Shown: positions 42,306 through 51,668 of the stretch, piece after piece
Numbering within the stretch: position 1 is the stretch's first letter
Layout of the letters: every line of letters begins with the position of its first letter
Notes under the pieces: generated by a model
What the model was told of the DNA's origin: nothing
What the model saw: the letters and a program-made list of their open reading frames with translations, nothing else
The model's database searches: none
Position numbers and translations under genes: made by a program
NCBI RefSeq assembly: GCF_016863095.1
Contig: NZ_BOOF01000037.1
Span: forward strand, 57,544 to 121,543
DNA from: Microbispora siamensis
GTDB lineage: Bacteria > Actinomycetota > Actinomycetes > Streptosporangiales > Streptosporangiaceae
Direction: 5' to 3'
DNA: 64,000 nucleotides

Positions 42306-42971
42306 TCATCTGACGAGCTGGAACATCGCGGCCAGTTCCGTGGCCAGGTCCGCGACACCCCGAGAGCCGTCGACGGAAAGGACCGGCAGCTCGAGTTCGC
42401 GGGCCTGGCGTCGCACCTCCTCGTCCCAGAGCCGGTCACGGGCCAGTCGCTTGGCCAGGGCGACGGCGTGGTCACCGTTTCCCCAGTTGGCACGCGCTCG
42501 CGCGGGATCGGCGAACCGGTCGCCCAGCGCACGGGCCCGGAATTCGGGCGTCGGCAGGAGGAAGACGGCATGCCCCGGCCGGGTGAGCAGCGGCGCGACC
42601 TCCCTCGGCAGCGTACGGAAGTCGTCGACGAGGACGGAACGGTCGGCGGGCAGGGCGAGCAGGTCGTCGAGGACGAAGCCGAAAGTCTCACCGTGCAGGC
42701 TGGGCATGGCGTGGAAGATCTCCTCGGCGGTACGGCTCGCCCATCTGTCCTCCGTGGGCGTTCGCAGCAACGTCCACAGGTAGGGCTGTCGCCGCGGGTC
42801 ACACCTGTGGACATAGCCGAGTTCGGCGCGGTCGCCGTCGTACACGAGTACGTCATGCCGTTCGGCCAGGGCCCGGGTGACGGTGCTCTTGCCTGCTCCG
42901 GCGCCGCCGGCGATCCAGCGGACATGCGCGAGCCGACGGCGGATGTCGGCGATGGAGAGCCGGTCTGTCAT
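42306..42971 (-). CDS. P-loop ATPase/kinase-like protein
   Basis: A 221-residue protein with Walker A GGAGAGKSTVTRAL near residue 25, LVYDGDRAE, a Walker B-like strand SVLVDDFRTLP, then WGNGDHAVALAKRLARDRLWDEEV. It looks like a small nucleotide or metabolite kinase of the AAA_33/cytidylate kinase-like type. The ATG at 42971 begins the conserved part; the open frame upstream is Gly/Pro-rich and belongs to the SARP gene in another frame. It lies 52 bases after the SARP gene on the same strand, so the two may be cotranscribed. Substrate unknown. Confidence 0.68.
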   Translation of the reverse strand: MTDRLSIADIRRRLAHVRWIAGGAGAGKSTVTRALAERHDVLVYDGDRAELGYVHRCDPRRQPYLWTLLRTPTEDRWASRTAEEIFHAMPSLHGETFGFVLDDLLALPADRSVLVDDFRTLPREVAPLLTRPGHAVFLLPTPEFRARALGDRFADPARARANWGNGDHAVALAKRLARDRLWDEEVRRQARELELPVLSVDGSRGVADLATELAAMFQLVR

Positions 42972-43023
42972 GCCTGGCAGTCTCACAAACGCGGTCGGAG
43001 CCGGTCCAGGACCGCGGCGGCCG

Positions 43024-46000
43024 TCAGCAGGTGGGCCGGTAGTCCACCGTGGGGAAGTGGGCGGCCCACTCCGCACGGGTGAGGTCGCGGCCGATCTCCG
43101 CGCAGAGCTTCCCCACGAGCGGGCCGGGCCGCAGCTCCCAGCGGACGATCCTGCCGTCCTCACCGCCCGAGATCAGGTCTCCGTCCGCGGTGAAGGCCAG
43201 GCCCCTGATCGGAGCGGTGTGCCCGGTCAGCGTGGCCGCCGGCCGCCTGGTCGCCAGGTCCCAGACCATGATCGTGCGGTCGTCCCCCGCGGACGCGAGC
43301 GAACGGCCGTCCCGGCTGAAGGCGAGGGCCTGGACGGGGGCGGTGTGGCCGGTCAGCGTGGCGTACGACGCCCCGGTCCTGGTGTCCCAGAGCTTCACGG
43401 TGCGGTCGGCGCCCGCCGTGGCGATGGACCCGCCGTCCGGGCTGAAGGCGACGTCGAGCACCGAGCCCTGCCTGGTCCTGAGGGCGCGCACCTCCCGGTC
43501 CCGGGCGAGGTCCCGGACGACCAGGTCGCCGGCGGGTCCTGTGGTGGCGAGCAGCGGCTCGCGGGGGCTGAACGCCAGCGCCGAGACGAGATATCCACCC
43601 GGGATCGGCACCTCGACCGGCTTGCCCGGATCGCGGACGTCCCAGCGGAACCGGCCGAGCGCGGTGGCGACGAGGAAGCGCCCGCGCGGGTCGAAACCGA
43701 CGTCGGTCGACGCGCCGAGCCCCCGGTACGCGGCCGTGCCGAGCCTCCGTCCGCTGCCGACGTCCCAGAGGGTGAGCGTGTGGCTGCGGGTGACGGTCGC
43801 GAGCAGGCGGCCGTCCGGGCTGAAGGCGACGGCCCGGACGTGATCGGGGTGGTCGCCGAGCGTGGCGATCGGGTTTCCGCGCACGTCCCACAGCCGGACG
43901 GTCCTGTCGCTGCTCGCGGAGGCCACGAGCCGGCCGTCCGGGCTGATCTCGATGTCGTTCACGGCCTGGTTGTGTCCGCTGAACGGAGGAACGGCGTGCT
44001 CCCTGACCACGATGGTCCGGCCCAGCCCGGCCGAGGCGAGCATCGAGCCGTCGGCGCTCAGGGCGAGGGACAGCGTCTCGGTGCGGCTTCTGTCCTGGTA
44101 GGTCTCGACGGGCTGCCGTCGTGCCACGTCCCAGATCGTGATCAGGCCGTCCTCGTCGGCGACGGCGATCCGGCCGGCGACCGGAGCGGACATGTCCCAG
44201 GTGTACGGCGACCGCTTGGGCAGCCCCGGCAGGCGCGTCACGTGGTCGTGAGCGATCCGCCAGAACCGCACGCCGTAGTGCGACGATCCCGTGGCGAGGA
44301 TCCCGCCGGCGGGATCGAAGCCCAGCCTGTGGACGTTCACGGCGTCGAGCGCCGCGACCTTCGCCCCGGAGGCGGCGTCCCACACGAGGGGTTTCTCGGT
44401 TCCGCCCGTCGTCGACACCAGGAACGCACGGTCGGGGCTGAAGGCAAGGGCCACGACCTCCTCCCGGTGTCCCTTCAGGGTGCGCATGCTCCCGTCGCGC
44501 AGGTCCCACAGCTCGACCGCGCCCTTGCCCGCCCCGACGGCGATCCGCGTCCCGTCGGGGCTCAGCGCCATCGCGTCGGTGAGCCGCTCCCGCTGCCGCT
44601 GGAACACGGGCCTGCGCGAGGCCAGGTCCCACACGACGACCACGCCCCTGCTCGATTCGAGCGCGGCGTCCCTGACCACGGAGGCGAGCAGCCTGCCGTC
44701 GCGGCTGAACGCCGCCGCCCTGGCGTGGATCTCCCCCGGTCCCGTCCGGGGCAGCGGCCCGGGGAAGACGGCCACGCGGGTGCGGGTACGCAGGTCCCAG
44801 AGGCCGACGGCTCCGTCGGTGCCGGCCGCGGCCAGCCGCGACCCGTCCGGGGCGAACGCCAGCCCGAAGACGGCGGGCCCTTCCACGTTGAGCTCGGTCC
44901 GTCGGCGCGCGGCGGCCGACACGCTCAGCAGGGCGCCCCGCGTCTCGGCCTCCGGGTCGAGCCGGTACGCCGCGATCGCCAGCAGGCCGGCGAGGTCGGG
45001 ATCGGTGGCGAGGAGCGACCGGGCCTGCAGTGACTGCTGCCGCGACAGGGCGACCACCTGCTGGTGGCCGGCCTCCCTGCCCTGCCGTACGGCGACGCCG
45101 CCGCCGAGCAGGGCGAGCAGGAAGAGCGCGGCCATCCCGGCCAGCAGGCGTTGCAGCAGCCGGGTGCGGCGCCGCGCCGCGGTGCGCTCGCCGTCCTCCA
45201 ACGCGCGGCTGGCCCGCAGGAAGGCGCTTTCGATGTCGTTGAGCTCCTGCGGGTGGTCCTCCGCCCAGCTTCCGGCCACGAGAAGCTGGGCGCCCCGATA
45301 CAGGGCGCCCGGGTCGCGGTCCAGCTCCCGCCACGTCTGCGCGGCGTCGGTGAGCCGCCGGTGGACGAGCAGGTTCTCCCGGTCGTCGGTAAGCCAGCGG
45401 TGGAGCCGCGGCCAGGCCCTGATCAGCGCCTCGTGCGCGACGTCGACCGTCTCCTCGGCGAGGACGACGAGCCGCGCGGCGGCGAGCCGGTCGAGCACGC
45501 GGGCGGTGACGCCGGGGTCGGCCACGCCGACGAGTTCCGTACGGGAGATGGGACGCCTGGTGTCCTCCGTGCCGTCTCCCAGCGCGGTCAGCCGCAGGAA
45601 GATTCTGCGGGCGGCCTGCCGTTCGGCCGGGGCGAACTCGCCGAAGACCCGTTCCGCGCTCTGTGCGATGGCCCCGCGTACGCCGCCGGCCGCCTGGTAG
45701 GCCGCCAGCGTGAGCCTCGGGCCGGTGGCGTTCCGCCAGGTTTCCAGCAGCGCGTGCGAGACCAGCGGCAGGCTGCCCGGCTCCTCGGCGGCGTCGGCCA
45801 GCACCGTGGCCAGCAGGTCGGGTTCCACGGTGAGCCCCGCCCGGGCGGCGGGCCGTACGACGATCTCCTGGAGGTCCGGAGACGACACCGGCCCGACGAG
45901 CATCTGCGCCTCGCCGCCGAGCGCCTCGACCAGGGCGGGGTGCTGGGTCAGGTGGGCGAGGAAGTCGGCGCGGACGCCGAGCACGAGGACGGCGCGGCGG

Positions 46001-47265
46001 CCGGCGTCGGGTTCGGTGCCGAGGGCGACGCCGAGGACGGCCTCGACGAACCGGCGGCGCTCCCCGTCGTCGGCGCACAGCGTGAAGATCTCCTCGAACT
46101 GGTCCACCACCAGCAGCAGGCGGGTCTCCGGTACGCCGCGGAGCGCGACGGCGAGCGCATCCGAATCGCGGGCGAGGTCGTCGCGCAGGGCCACCGGGTC
46201 GCCGTCTGACGCCTTGGCCACCACGTCGGCCAGCGCGTCCAGCGGGTGTTCCCCCGGCGTCATGAGGAGTCCCCGCCACGGCGCCGCCTCGCCGTACTCG
46301 CCGGAGGCGGACCCCAGCAGGCCGGCGCGCAGCAGGGACGACTTGCCGCTCCCCGACGCGCCGAACACGCCGACCACGGGAAGCCGGTCGACCAGTTCGC
46401 GGAGCCGGTCGACCAGGTGGGAACGGCCGAAGAACCAGTCCGCGTCCTCCGGCTGGAACGCCGTCAGGCCCCGGTAGGGGCAGTCGTCCGTCTTGCGCCG
46501 CTCCGCCTGCGGGGGCGGGGCCAGGGCGGGGAGGAGGTCCTCGTCGCCCCGGAGCATCGCCTCGTGCAGACGCTGGAGCACGGGGCCGGGTTCGATGCCG
46601 AGCTGGGCGTTCAGGACGTCGCGCGTTGCGCGGAAGACCTCGAGCGCCTCGACCTGGCGCCCGGACCGGTACAGCGCGAGCATGAGATGCCCCTGCAGGC
46701 TCTCCCGGTAGGGATGCTCCCTGGTGAGGTCGGCGAGTTCGGCGGCCACCTCGGCGTGCCGGCCCAGAGCGAGCTCGGCCTCCGCCAGCCGCTCGTACAC
46801 CACGAGCCGCGACTCCTCCAGCCGCCGGGCCTCGTCGGCGACGAGCGCGCAGTCGGCGAACTCCGCGAACGCCGGCCCCCGCCACAGGTCGAGCGCCGCG
46901 CGAAGCCCGTCCCGAGCGGATTCGAGGTCTCCCCGGTCCAGGGCCGCGCCCGCCTGCGCGGCGAGGCCGCGAAACCGCGCCGCGTCGAGCGCGTCGGGGA
47001 TGATCGCGTAGCCGCCCGGCCGTCCGGGCAGGACGTGGGCGCCGTACGCCCGCCGCAACTGATGGACGTAGAGGTGGATGTTGCGCCGCGCGGACGCGGG
47101 CGGCCGGTCACCCCAGACGGCGGCGATCAGCCAGTCGACGGACACCGGCTGGCCCGCCTTCGACAGCAGCGCGGCCAGGGTGAGCCGCAGTTTCGGCGCT
47201 CCACCGACAGGGACCAGGTGCCCATCGCGGGAAACGCTGAGCGGCCCCAGGACGTGAAATTCCAC
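43024..47265 (-). CDS. SARP-type regulator with BTAD, STAND ATPase and WD40 repeats
   Basis: A 1413-residue AfsR-like giant. N-terminal OmpR-type winged helix (VEFHVLGPLSV to YVHQLRRAYG, about 1-90), BTAD (about 95-245), then a nucleotide-binding STAND module with FFGRSHLVDRLRELV, Walker A GVFGASGSGKSSLLRAG and LLLVVDQFEEIF. A transmembrane-like helix (AGMAALFLLALLGGGVAV) follows, and about 12-14 WD40 blades (recurring FSPDGRLLA, VRLWD) fill the last 600 residues. The GTG at 47265 starts the domain exactly, with GAGGCGG upstream. Such proteins activate secondary metabolism or stress genes; no biosynthetic cluster lies in the window. Confidence 0.9.
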   Translation of the reverse strand: MEFHVLGPLSVSRDGHLVPVGGAPKLRLTLAALLSKAGQPVSVDWLIAAVWGDRPPASARRNIHLYVHQLRRAYGAHVLPGRPGGYAIIPDALDAARFRGLAAQAGAALDRGDLESARDGLRAALDLWRGPAFAEFADCALVADEARRLEESRLVVYERLAEAELALGRHAEVAAELADLTREHPYRESLQGHLMLALYRSGRQVEALEVFRATRDVLNAQLGIEPGPVLQRLHEAMLRGDEDLLPALAPPPQAERRKTDDCPYRGLTAFQPEDADWFFGRSHLVDRLRELVDRLPVVGVFGASGSGKSSLLRAGLLGSASGEYGEAAPWRGLLMTPGEHPLDALADVVAKASDGDPVALRDDLARDSDALAVALRGVPETRLLLVVDQFEEIFTLCADDGERRRFVEAVLGVALGTEPDAGRRAVLVLGVRADFLAHLTQHPALVEALGGEAQMLVGPVSSPDLQEIVVRPAARAGLTVEPDLLATVLADAAEEPGSLPLVSHALLETWRNATGPRLTLAAYQAAGGVRGAIAQSAERVFGEFAPAERQAARRIFLRLTALGDGTEDTRRPISRTELVGVADPGVTARVLDRLAAARLVVLAEETVDVAHEALIRAWPRLHRWLTDDRENLLVHRRLTDAAQTWRELDRDPGALYRGAQLLVAGSWAEDHPQELNDIESAFLRASRALEDGERTAARRRTRLLQRLLAGMAALFLLALLGGGVAVRQGREAGHQQVVALSRQQSLQARSLLATDPDLAGLLAIAAYRLDPEAETRGALLSVSAAARRRTELNVEGPAVFGLAFAPDGSRLAAAGTDGAVGLWDLRTRTRVAVFPGPLPRTGPGEIHARAAAFSRDGRLLASVVRDAALESSRGVVVVWDLASRRPVFQRQRERLTDAMALSPDGTRIAVGAGKGAVELWDLRDGSMRTLKGHREEVVALAFSPDRAFLVSTTGGTEKPLVWDAASGAKVAALDAVNVHRLGFDPAGGILATGSSHYGVRFWRIAHDHVTRLPGLPKRSPYTWDMSAPVAGRIAVADEDGLITIWDVARRQPVETYQDRSRTETLSLALSADGSMLASAGLGRTIVVREHAVPPFSGHNQAVNDIEISPDGRLVASASSDRTVRLWDVRGNPIATLGDHPDHVRAVAFSPDGRLLATVTRSHTLTLWDVGSGRRLGTAAYRGLGASTDVGFDPRGRFLVATALGRFRWDVRDPGKPVEVPIPGGYLVSALAFSPREPLLATTGPAGDLVVRDLARDREVRALRTRQGSVLDVAFSPDGGSIATAGADRTVKLWDTRTGASYATLTGHTAPVQALAFSRDGRSLASAGDDRTIMVWDLATRRPAATLTGHTAPIRGLAFTADGDLISGGEDGRIVRWELRPGPLVGKLCAEIGRDLTRAEWAAHFPTVDYRPTC

Positions 47266-47454
47266 TCGGATTCCGCCTCTGTCGGACACCGGGAGTGAAG
47301 AATCCAGGATCATCGCCCGATTTGTCAATCATCAGTCAGGGCGGCGGCTCCGGGCCGATCGAGGGCCGTCCGCCGGGCGGCGAATGCGCCCCTACCAGGG
47401 GTTATACGCAAGAAGCCCTCCCGTACGGCCGGAGCGTGGGTAGGATCCGGCCAC

Positions 47455-47994
47455 GTGACCGAAGCGCAGCCCGTAATTCGGCAGGTGTCCTCCCGAATCG
47501 TCTACAGCAACCCGTGGATGACGGTCCGAGAGGACGCGATCGAGCACCCTGACGGCTCTCCCGGCCTGTACGGATACGTGGTCAGGCCCGACTTCGTCCT
47601 GGTCGTTCCGGAAGAGGACGACGGCTTCCACATCGTGGAGGAGTACCGATACCCGATCGGCCGCCGCTCGTGGAGTTTCCCCCAGGGGACGGCCGAGGCG
47701 GACACCCGTGAGGACGAGGCCCGGCGCGAGCTGGTGGAGGAGGCCGGGCTCCGGGCCGGCACGCTGCGTTATCTCGGGCGCATGGACAACGCCCACGGGA
47801 TGACCGACCAGGGGCTGCACGTGTACGTGGCCACCGGCCTCACCAAGGGCGAGCCCCGCCGCGAGCACACCGAGCAGGACATGCGCCAGCGGTGGGTGCA
47901 CCGCACCGAGTTCGAGCAGATGATCCTCGACGGCGCCGTCAGCGACTCGTCGTCCATCGCCGCCTACATGCTCTGGCGGCTGCGCCGGCCGTAG
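47455..47994 (+). CDS. NUDIX hydrolase, ADP-ribose pyrophosphatase-like
   Basis: A 179-residue NUDIX protein. The box is altered: WSFPQGTAEADTREDEAR then RELVEEAG. The catalytic REL-EE-G half is intact, but the first half is one residue short and lacks its glutamate. The surrounding strands (VVRPDFVLVVPEEDDGFHIVEEYRYPIGRRSW as landmarks) fit ADP-ribose pyrophosphatases of the NudF type. It starts at GTG 47455 with no Shine-Dalgarno; TAGGAT lies eight bases upstream, suggesting a leaderless mRNA. Divergent from the SARP gene. Confidence 0.85.
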   Translation: MTEAQPVIRQVSSRIVYSNPWMTVREDAIEHPDGSPGLYGYVVRPDFVLVVPEEDDGFHIVEEYRYPIGRRSWSFPQGTAEADTREDEARRELVEEAGLRAGTLRYLGRMDNAHGMTDQGLHVYVATGLTKGEPRREHTEQDMRQRWVHRTEFEQMILDGAVSDSSSIAAYMLWRLRRP

Positions 47995-48104
47995 CCGTAG
48001 GGCCGTGTCGTTTCTCGTGTCGTTTCCGTACAAGACCCGCGCGGGCGTTCCCGCCTAGGCTCCCATTCACAGCCACCGTCATACGGCACAAGGAGCGGAG
48101 CAAC

Positions 48105-48653
48105 ATGGCCAGGATCGTCGCCAACTTCTTCATCTCGCTGGACGGCGTCGTCGAGTCGCCCGACCAGTGGCACTTCCCGTACTGGAGCGACGAGATGGGT
48201 GCCGTGGTCCAGGCGGGCATGCAGAACTCGGCCGGGATGCTGATGGGCCGCAGGCTGTACGAGGAGTGGTCCGCCTACTGGACGACGACGGACCAGGACC
48301 CGGAGATCGCCGAGGCCTTCAACAACGCCCCCAAGTACGTCGTGTCGACCACCCTGGAGAAGGCGGACTGGAACAACACCACCGTCGTCAACGGCGACGT
48401 CGCGGCCAGGCTGCGCGAGCTCAAGGAGCGGATCGAGGGCGGCGACCTCCAGATGTCCGGCAGCGCGACGACCGTGCGGTGGCTGCTCGCCAACGGGCTG
48501 CTCGACGAGCTGAACCTGCTCGTCCACCCGATCGTCGTCGGCCACGGGCAGCGACTGTTCGAGGACACTCCCACGCACAAGCTGAAGCTGGTGAAGTCCG
48601 AGACGTTCAAGACCGGCGTGCTCAACCTGAGGTACGTCCCGGACGCCGGCTGA
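48105..48653 (+). CDS. Dihydrofolate reductase-like (RibD C-terminal) protein
   Basis: A 182-residue protein of the YyaP/YwjB-type DHFR family: RIVANFFISLDGVVESPDQWH at the start, MLMGRRLYEEW, VVSTTLEKADWNN, MSGSATTVRWLLANGLLDEL and HPIVVGHGQRLF. AAGGAGCGGAG precedes the ATG. It is an NADPH-dependent reductase fold with unknown physiological substrate. It converges with the deaminase, ten bases apart. Confidence 0.88.
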   Translation: MARIVANFFISLDGVVESPDQWHFPYWSDEMGAVVQAGMQNSAGMLMGRRLYEEWSAYWTTTDQDPEIAEAFNNAPKYVVSTTLEKADWNNTTVVNGDVAARLRELKERIEGGDLQMSGSATTVRWLLANGLLDELNLLVHPIVVGHGQRLFEDTPTHKLKLVKSETFKTGVLNLRYVPDAG

Positions 48654-48662
48654 CGGCGCGCG

Positions 48663-49088
48663 TCAGATGTAGTAGCCCTCCACGGGTACGCGCGCCTCGT
48701 CGAAGAGCGCCGGCCCCTCCTGCCGGAAGGACGACGGAGCGGCCGGCGGCTTGAGCCCGCCCAGTTGGTCGCCGGAGAGCGCGAAGACGACCCGGCCGAG
48801 TCCGGAGCGTTCGATGGCGCCCGCGCACATGCCGCACGGCTGGCAGCTCGTGTACATGGTGACACCGGCCGCGGCGGCAGGGTCGAGCTCGCGGGCGGCC
48901 CAGCGCGCGAGCTTCAGCTCGGGATGGGCGGTGATGTCGGCCTCCGTCAGCGTGGTGTTGCGCTCCTCGGCGAGCACGTCGCCGTCCGGGCCCACCAGCA
49001 GCGAGCCGAACGGCGGGTTGCCGCCCGCTCGTGCCTCGGCGGCCAGCTCGATCGCCCTGCGCAGGAACTTCTCGTCGTCGGGTGTCAT
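48663..49088 (-). CDS. Cytidine/guanine-type nucleoside deaminase
   Basis: A 141-residue zinc deaminase. Zinc and catalytic residues are in ITAHPELKL (His-x-Glu) and TSCQPCGMCAGAI (PCxxC). Length and the C-terminal VPVEGYYI fit the tRNA-adenosine/guanine deaminase-like branch. The ATG at 49088 overlaps the stop of the upstream luciferase-like oxidoreductase (ATGA), so both form an operon. Whether the substrate is a free base or nucleoside is unknown. Confidence 0.85.
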   Translation of the reverse strand: MTPDDEKFLRRAIELAAEARAGGNPPFGSLLVGPDGDVLAEERNTTLTEADITAHPELKLARWAARELDPAAAAGVTMYTSCQPCGMCAGAIERSGLGRVVFALSGDQLGGLKPPAAPSSFRQEGPALFDEARVPVEGYYI

Positions 49089-49933
49089 GAATGCTCCTTC
49101 GTGTACGCGGCGGCCACCGTTTCGAGCGTGTGCCACGCCGCCTCCGGATGGTTCGTCTCATCGGGGTCCCCGCTGAAGGGGTCGAGCAGGACGGTCTCGG
49201 CGCCCAGGAGGCGCAGCCGTTCCAGGTCGTCCATGACCTGGTCGAGGGTGCCCTCGCCGGCCCGGCGTCCCTCACCGGTCACCGGGGTGCCGGTAAGCCG
49301 CAGCAGGATGCGCGGGGCGAACGCCGGGACGGGGCGCCCCAGATCCTCCGCGATGGCGGCCAGCCGGCCCACCCGCTCGTCCACCCAGGGGAGGGTGAAG
49401 CGCAGCGGGTGCCACGCGTCGCCGAGGAGCACCGCCCTGCGGAGGGCGGCGTCGCTGCCGCCGCCGACCCAGATCGGGATGTGCCCGGCCCGGTAGTCCT
49501 CCTCGTCCTGCCAGGCCAGGCGCATCGCCCGCAGGTGCTCGTCGGTCAGCGCCCCGCGCCGCCCGTACGGCACGCCGAGCGCCTCGAACTCCTGCCGGGC
49601 CCAGCCCACGCCGACTCCGAGGACCAGCCGTCCCCCGCTGAGCTGCTGGAGGTTGGCCGCCATCCGGGCGGTCAGCAGCGGGTGCCGGTAGGGCAGGATC
49701 AGCACGGTGGTGCCCAGCCTGATCCTGGTGGTGATCCCGGCGAGCCAGGACAGCGTGGTGAAGGGCTCGTAGAACGGCGCTGGATACTGCTCGGCCACGT
49801 CGGGGGTCACCACGACGTGATCGGAGACCATGAGCAGGTCGAACCCGAGCCCCTCCACCGTCTCGGCCCAGCCCCGCAGCACGCCGGGGCGGGTGCCCGG
49901 CCCGAAGTTCGGGACGTTGACGCCAAATTTCAC
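49085..49933 (-). CDS. LLM class (F420-dependent type) oxidoreductase
   Basis: A 282-residue luciferase-like TIM-barrel oxidoreductase. Landmarks: KFGVNVPNFGPGTRPG, MVSDHVVVTPDVA, ITTRIRLGTTVLILPYRHP, LSGGRLVLGVGVGW and IPIWVGGGSDAALRRA. Members use F420 or FMN. It is cotranscribed with the downstream deaminase and divergent from an Lrp/AsnC regulator that may control it. Confidence 0.88.
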   Translation of the reverse strand: MKFGVNVPNFGPGTRPGVLRGWAETVEGLGFDLLMVSDHVVVTPDVAEQYPAPFYEPFTTLSWLAGITTRIRLGTTVLILPYRHPLLTARMAANLQQLSGGRLVLGVGVGWARQEFEALGVPYGRRGALTDEHLRAMRLAWQDEEDYRAGHIPIWVGGGSDAALRRAVLLGDAWHPLRFTLPWVDERVGRLAAIAEDLGRPVPAFAPRILLRLTGTPVTGEGRRAGEGTLDQVMDDLERLRLLGAETVLLDPFSGDPDETNHPEAAWHTLETVAAAYTKEHS

Positions 49934-50026
49934 CGGACCAGCCTATTCAGGCGATCAGGCCGTCCGGAAGAAAGAACCCCCTGGTTAGGGGCGGTTTCGC
50001 CGTGGATTCCACGGTATATTCGGCCG

Positions 50027-50473
50027 ATGGCCGAGAGTCTTGACGCGACGGACTGGTCGATCCTGGCCGAGCTGCAGCGCGACGGCCGCGTACCGCTCAC
50101 CGAGCTGGCCCGGCGGGTGAGCCTCAGCGCCTCCGCGACCACCGAGCGGGTGCGGCGCATGGAGGCGGCCGGCGTCATCAGTGGCTACCGCGCGGTCGTC
50201 GACCTGGGAAAGGCCGGATACGCCGTGCTCGCCGTGGTGCGGCTGAAATATCCGGGCAGCCGGCACGAGCCGCTGCACCGGCTGCTCGGTGAGCGTACGG
50301 AGATCCTGGAGTGCCTGCGCACCACCGGCGACGACTGCTACACGCTCAAGGTCGCCGCGACCTCCATGGCCCACCTGGAGAAGGTGGTGGACGAGCTCGC
50401 GCAGTTCGGCAGCACTACCACCAACATCGTCTACAGTGAGACCCTCCCGTATCGGGGACCGCACGCCCCGTGA
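50027..50473 (+). CDS. Lrp/AsnC family transcriptional regulator
   Basis: A 148-residue feast/famine regulator: N-terminal helix-turn-helix (LDATDWSILAELQRDGRVPLTELARRVSLSASATTERVRRME as region, residues 4-46) and a C-terminal RAM ligand domain (VLAVVRLKYPGSRHEPLHRLL, TGDDCYTLKVAA). Divergent from the LLM oxidoreductase/deaminase operon, 93 bases apart. Confidence 0.92.
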   Translation: MAESLDATDWSILAELQRDGRVPLTELARRVSLSASATTERVRRMEAAGVISGYRAVVDLGKAGYAVLAVVRLKYPGSRHEPLHRLLGERTEILECLRTTGDDCYTLKVAATSMAHLEKVVDELAQFGSTTTNIVYSETLPYRGPHAP

Positions 50474-50517
50474 CATCGCACGGGTGGGCGAGGGTCCCGA
50501 GCCACGGCCGGCGGCGC

Positions 50518-51144
50518 TCAGGACGAGACCGCGACGGGACGGCCGAAGGTCGACGGGTCGTCGAGGCGGTCCACCACGAAGGCGGCCAGATCGGCACGGG
50601 AGGTCCGGTTGCCGACACGCCCGGTCGCGCCGATCGAGACGCGCGGACGGCCCGTGCCCGGCCGGTCTGTCAGGCCGGTCGGCCGCACCGCCGTCCACCT
50701 GAGGCCGCTCCCGGCGAGCAGCTCTTCCATCTGGGCCATGTCGGCGTACGTGTCCCGCATCAGGCGATGCAGGACACGTCCGAGCAGCCGGGTTCCCGGT
50801 CCGGCGTCCGCCGGGACCGATAGACCGGCGGACGAGATCACCATGAGACGGGCGTCCGGCGGCAGCGCCGCGATGATCGCGGCCGTCCCCGCCGAGTAGA
50901 CGGTGGTGGGTCCGCGCCCGGCCGAGCCGAGCGCGGAGACCACGATGTGCAGTCCGGCCAGGGCTTCGCGGAGCGCGCCGGGGTCGAGCACGTCGGCGGC
51001 GCGGCGGGTGAGGCGCGGATGGTCGAGGCCGAGGTTCTCGGGGCGGCGGGCGACGGCGGTCACGTGGTGCCCGGCCGCCAGGGCGCGTTCGACGACGAGA
51101 CGGCCGGTGCGGCCGGTGGCACCGACGACGGCGAGACGGGCCAT
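50518..51144 (-). CDS. NAD(P)-binding SDR-like protein (NmrA/atypical SDR)
   Basis: A 208-residue atypical SDR with the NAD(P) motif VVGATGRTGRLVVERAL at the extreme N-terminus, VSALGSAGRGP, LMVISSAGL and a late LRWTAVRPTGLTD. These proteins act as NAD(P)H-sensing or reductase proteins. The ATG at 51144 is fixed by the Rossmann motif. It lies 26 bases downstream of the SnoaL-like gene and is probably cotranscribed, under control of the divergent MarR gene. Confidence 0.87.
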   Translation of the reverse strand: MARLAVVGATGRTGRLVVERALAAGHHVTAVARRPENLGLDHPRLTRRAADVLDPGALREALAGLHIVVSALGSAGRGPTTVYSAGTAAIIAALPPDARLMVISSAGLSVPADAGPGTRLLGRVLHRLMRDTYADMAQMEELLAGSGLRWTAVRPTGLTDRPGTGRPRVSIGATGRVGNRTSRADLAAFVVDRLDDPSTFGRPVAVSS

Positions 51145-51170
51145 GGGGGTCCTCCTCCGGTCGGTCGTGA

Positions 51171-51629
51171 TCAGGCGGCGGGCTTGGTGGCGGGCTGGAC
51201 CCTGAACGAGATGGCCTCCATGAGGGCCTTGTGCTTGGTGTTCTGGAAGGCGGCCACCTTCCAGTCGCCGTCCGCCTGGCGGACCAGCGTGTAGGTCTGG
51301 ATCTTGCCGAGCTTGCCGGGCCTGCCCTTGTGGACGTCGCCGCGGGTGACGACCAGGGCGGTGTCCGGGCCGGTGAAGCGGATGCCGACGATCTCGCAGG
51401 CGAGCCGGGTGCCCTTGAGGAAGCTCTCGAACAGGGCCTGGTGGGCGCTGCCGATCTCGGCGCCGCCGACGTAGAGGGTGCCGACGTAGGTGATGTAGGT
51501 GGCGTCCGCGGTGAACTCGGCGCCGTAGGCGGCGCCGTCCCCGGCGTTCCAGGCGGCGGTGAGACGGTCCAGAACGGCGGTGACGGCGGCGGTGACGGCG
51601 GCGGTGTCGGCGGCGATGGAGGCGTTCAT
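51171..51629 (-). CDS. SgcJ/EcaC-type SnoaL-like protein (DUF4440)
   Basis: A 152-residue cone-shaped alpha+beta barrel of the nuclear-transport-factor-2-like fold: VLDRLTAAWNAGDGAAYGAEFTADATY is the family's opening, then GAEIGSAHQALFESFLKG and GDWKVAAFQNTKH. The catalytic role is unassigned in this family. The ATG at 51629 follows a plausible leader; upstream sequence belongs to the divergent MarR operator region. The start carries a repeat of alternating Ala-Val-Thr codons. Confidence 0.85.
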   Translation of the reverse strand: MNASIAADTAAVTAAVTAVLDRLTAAWNAGDGAAYGAEFTADATYITYVGTLYVGGAEIGSAHQALFESFLKGTRLACEIVGIRFTGPDTALVVTRGDVHKGRPGKLGKIQTYTLVRQADGDWKVAAFQNTKHKALMEAISFRVQPATKPAA

Positions 51630-51668
51630 GACCCATACCCTCTCATGATAGCTTCTTTGGAGCATTTG

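Noticed and set aside
49091..50026. Apparent N-terminal extension of the Lrp/AsnC regulator
   Set aside because: It is antisense to the LLM oxidoreductase gene; the family start lies at the ATG at 50027.
51540..51620. A tandem repeat of ACGGCGGTG-type units as a regulatory repeat
   Set aside because: It is the coding sequence of an Ala-Val-Thr repeat at the start of the SnoaL-like protein and is explained by codon repetition.
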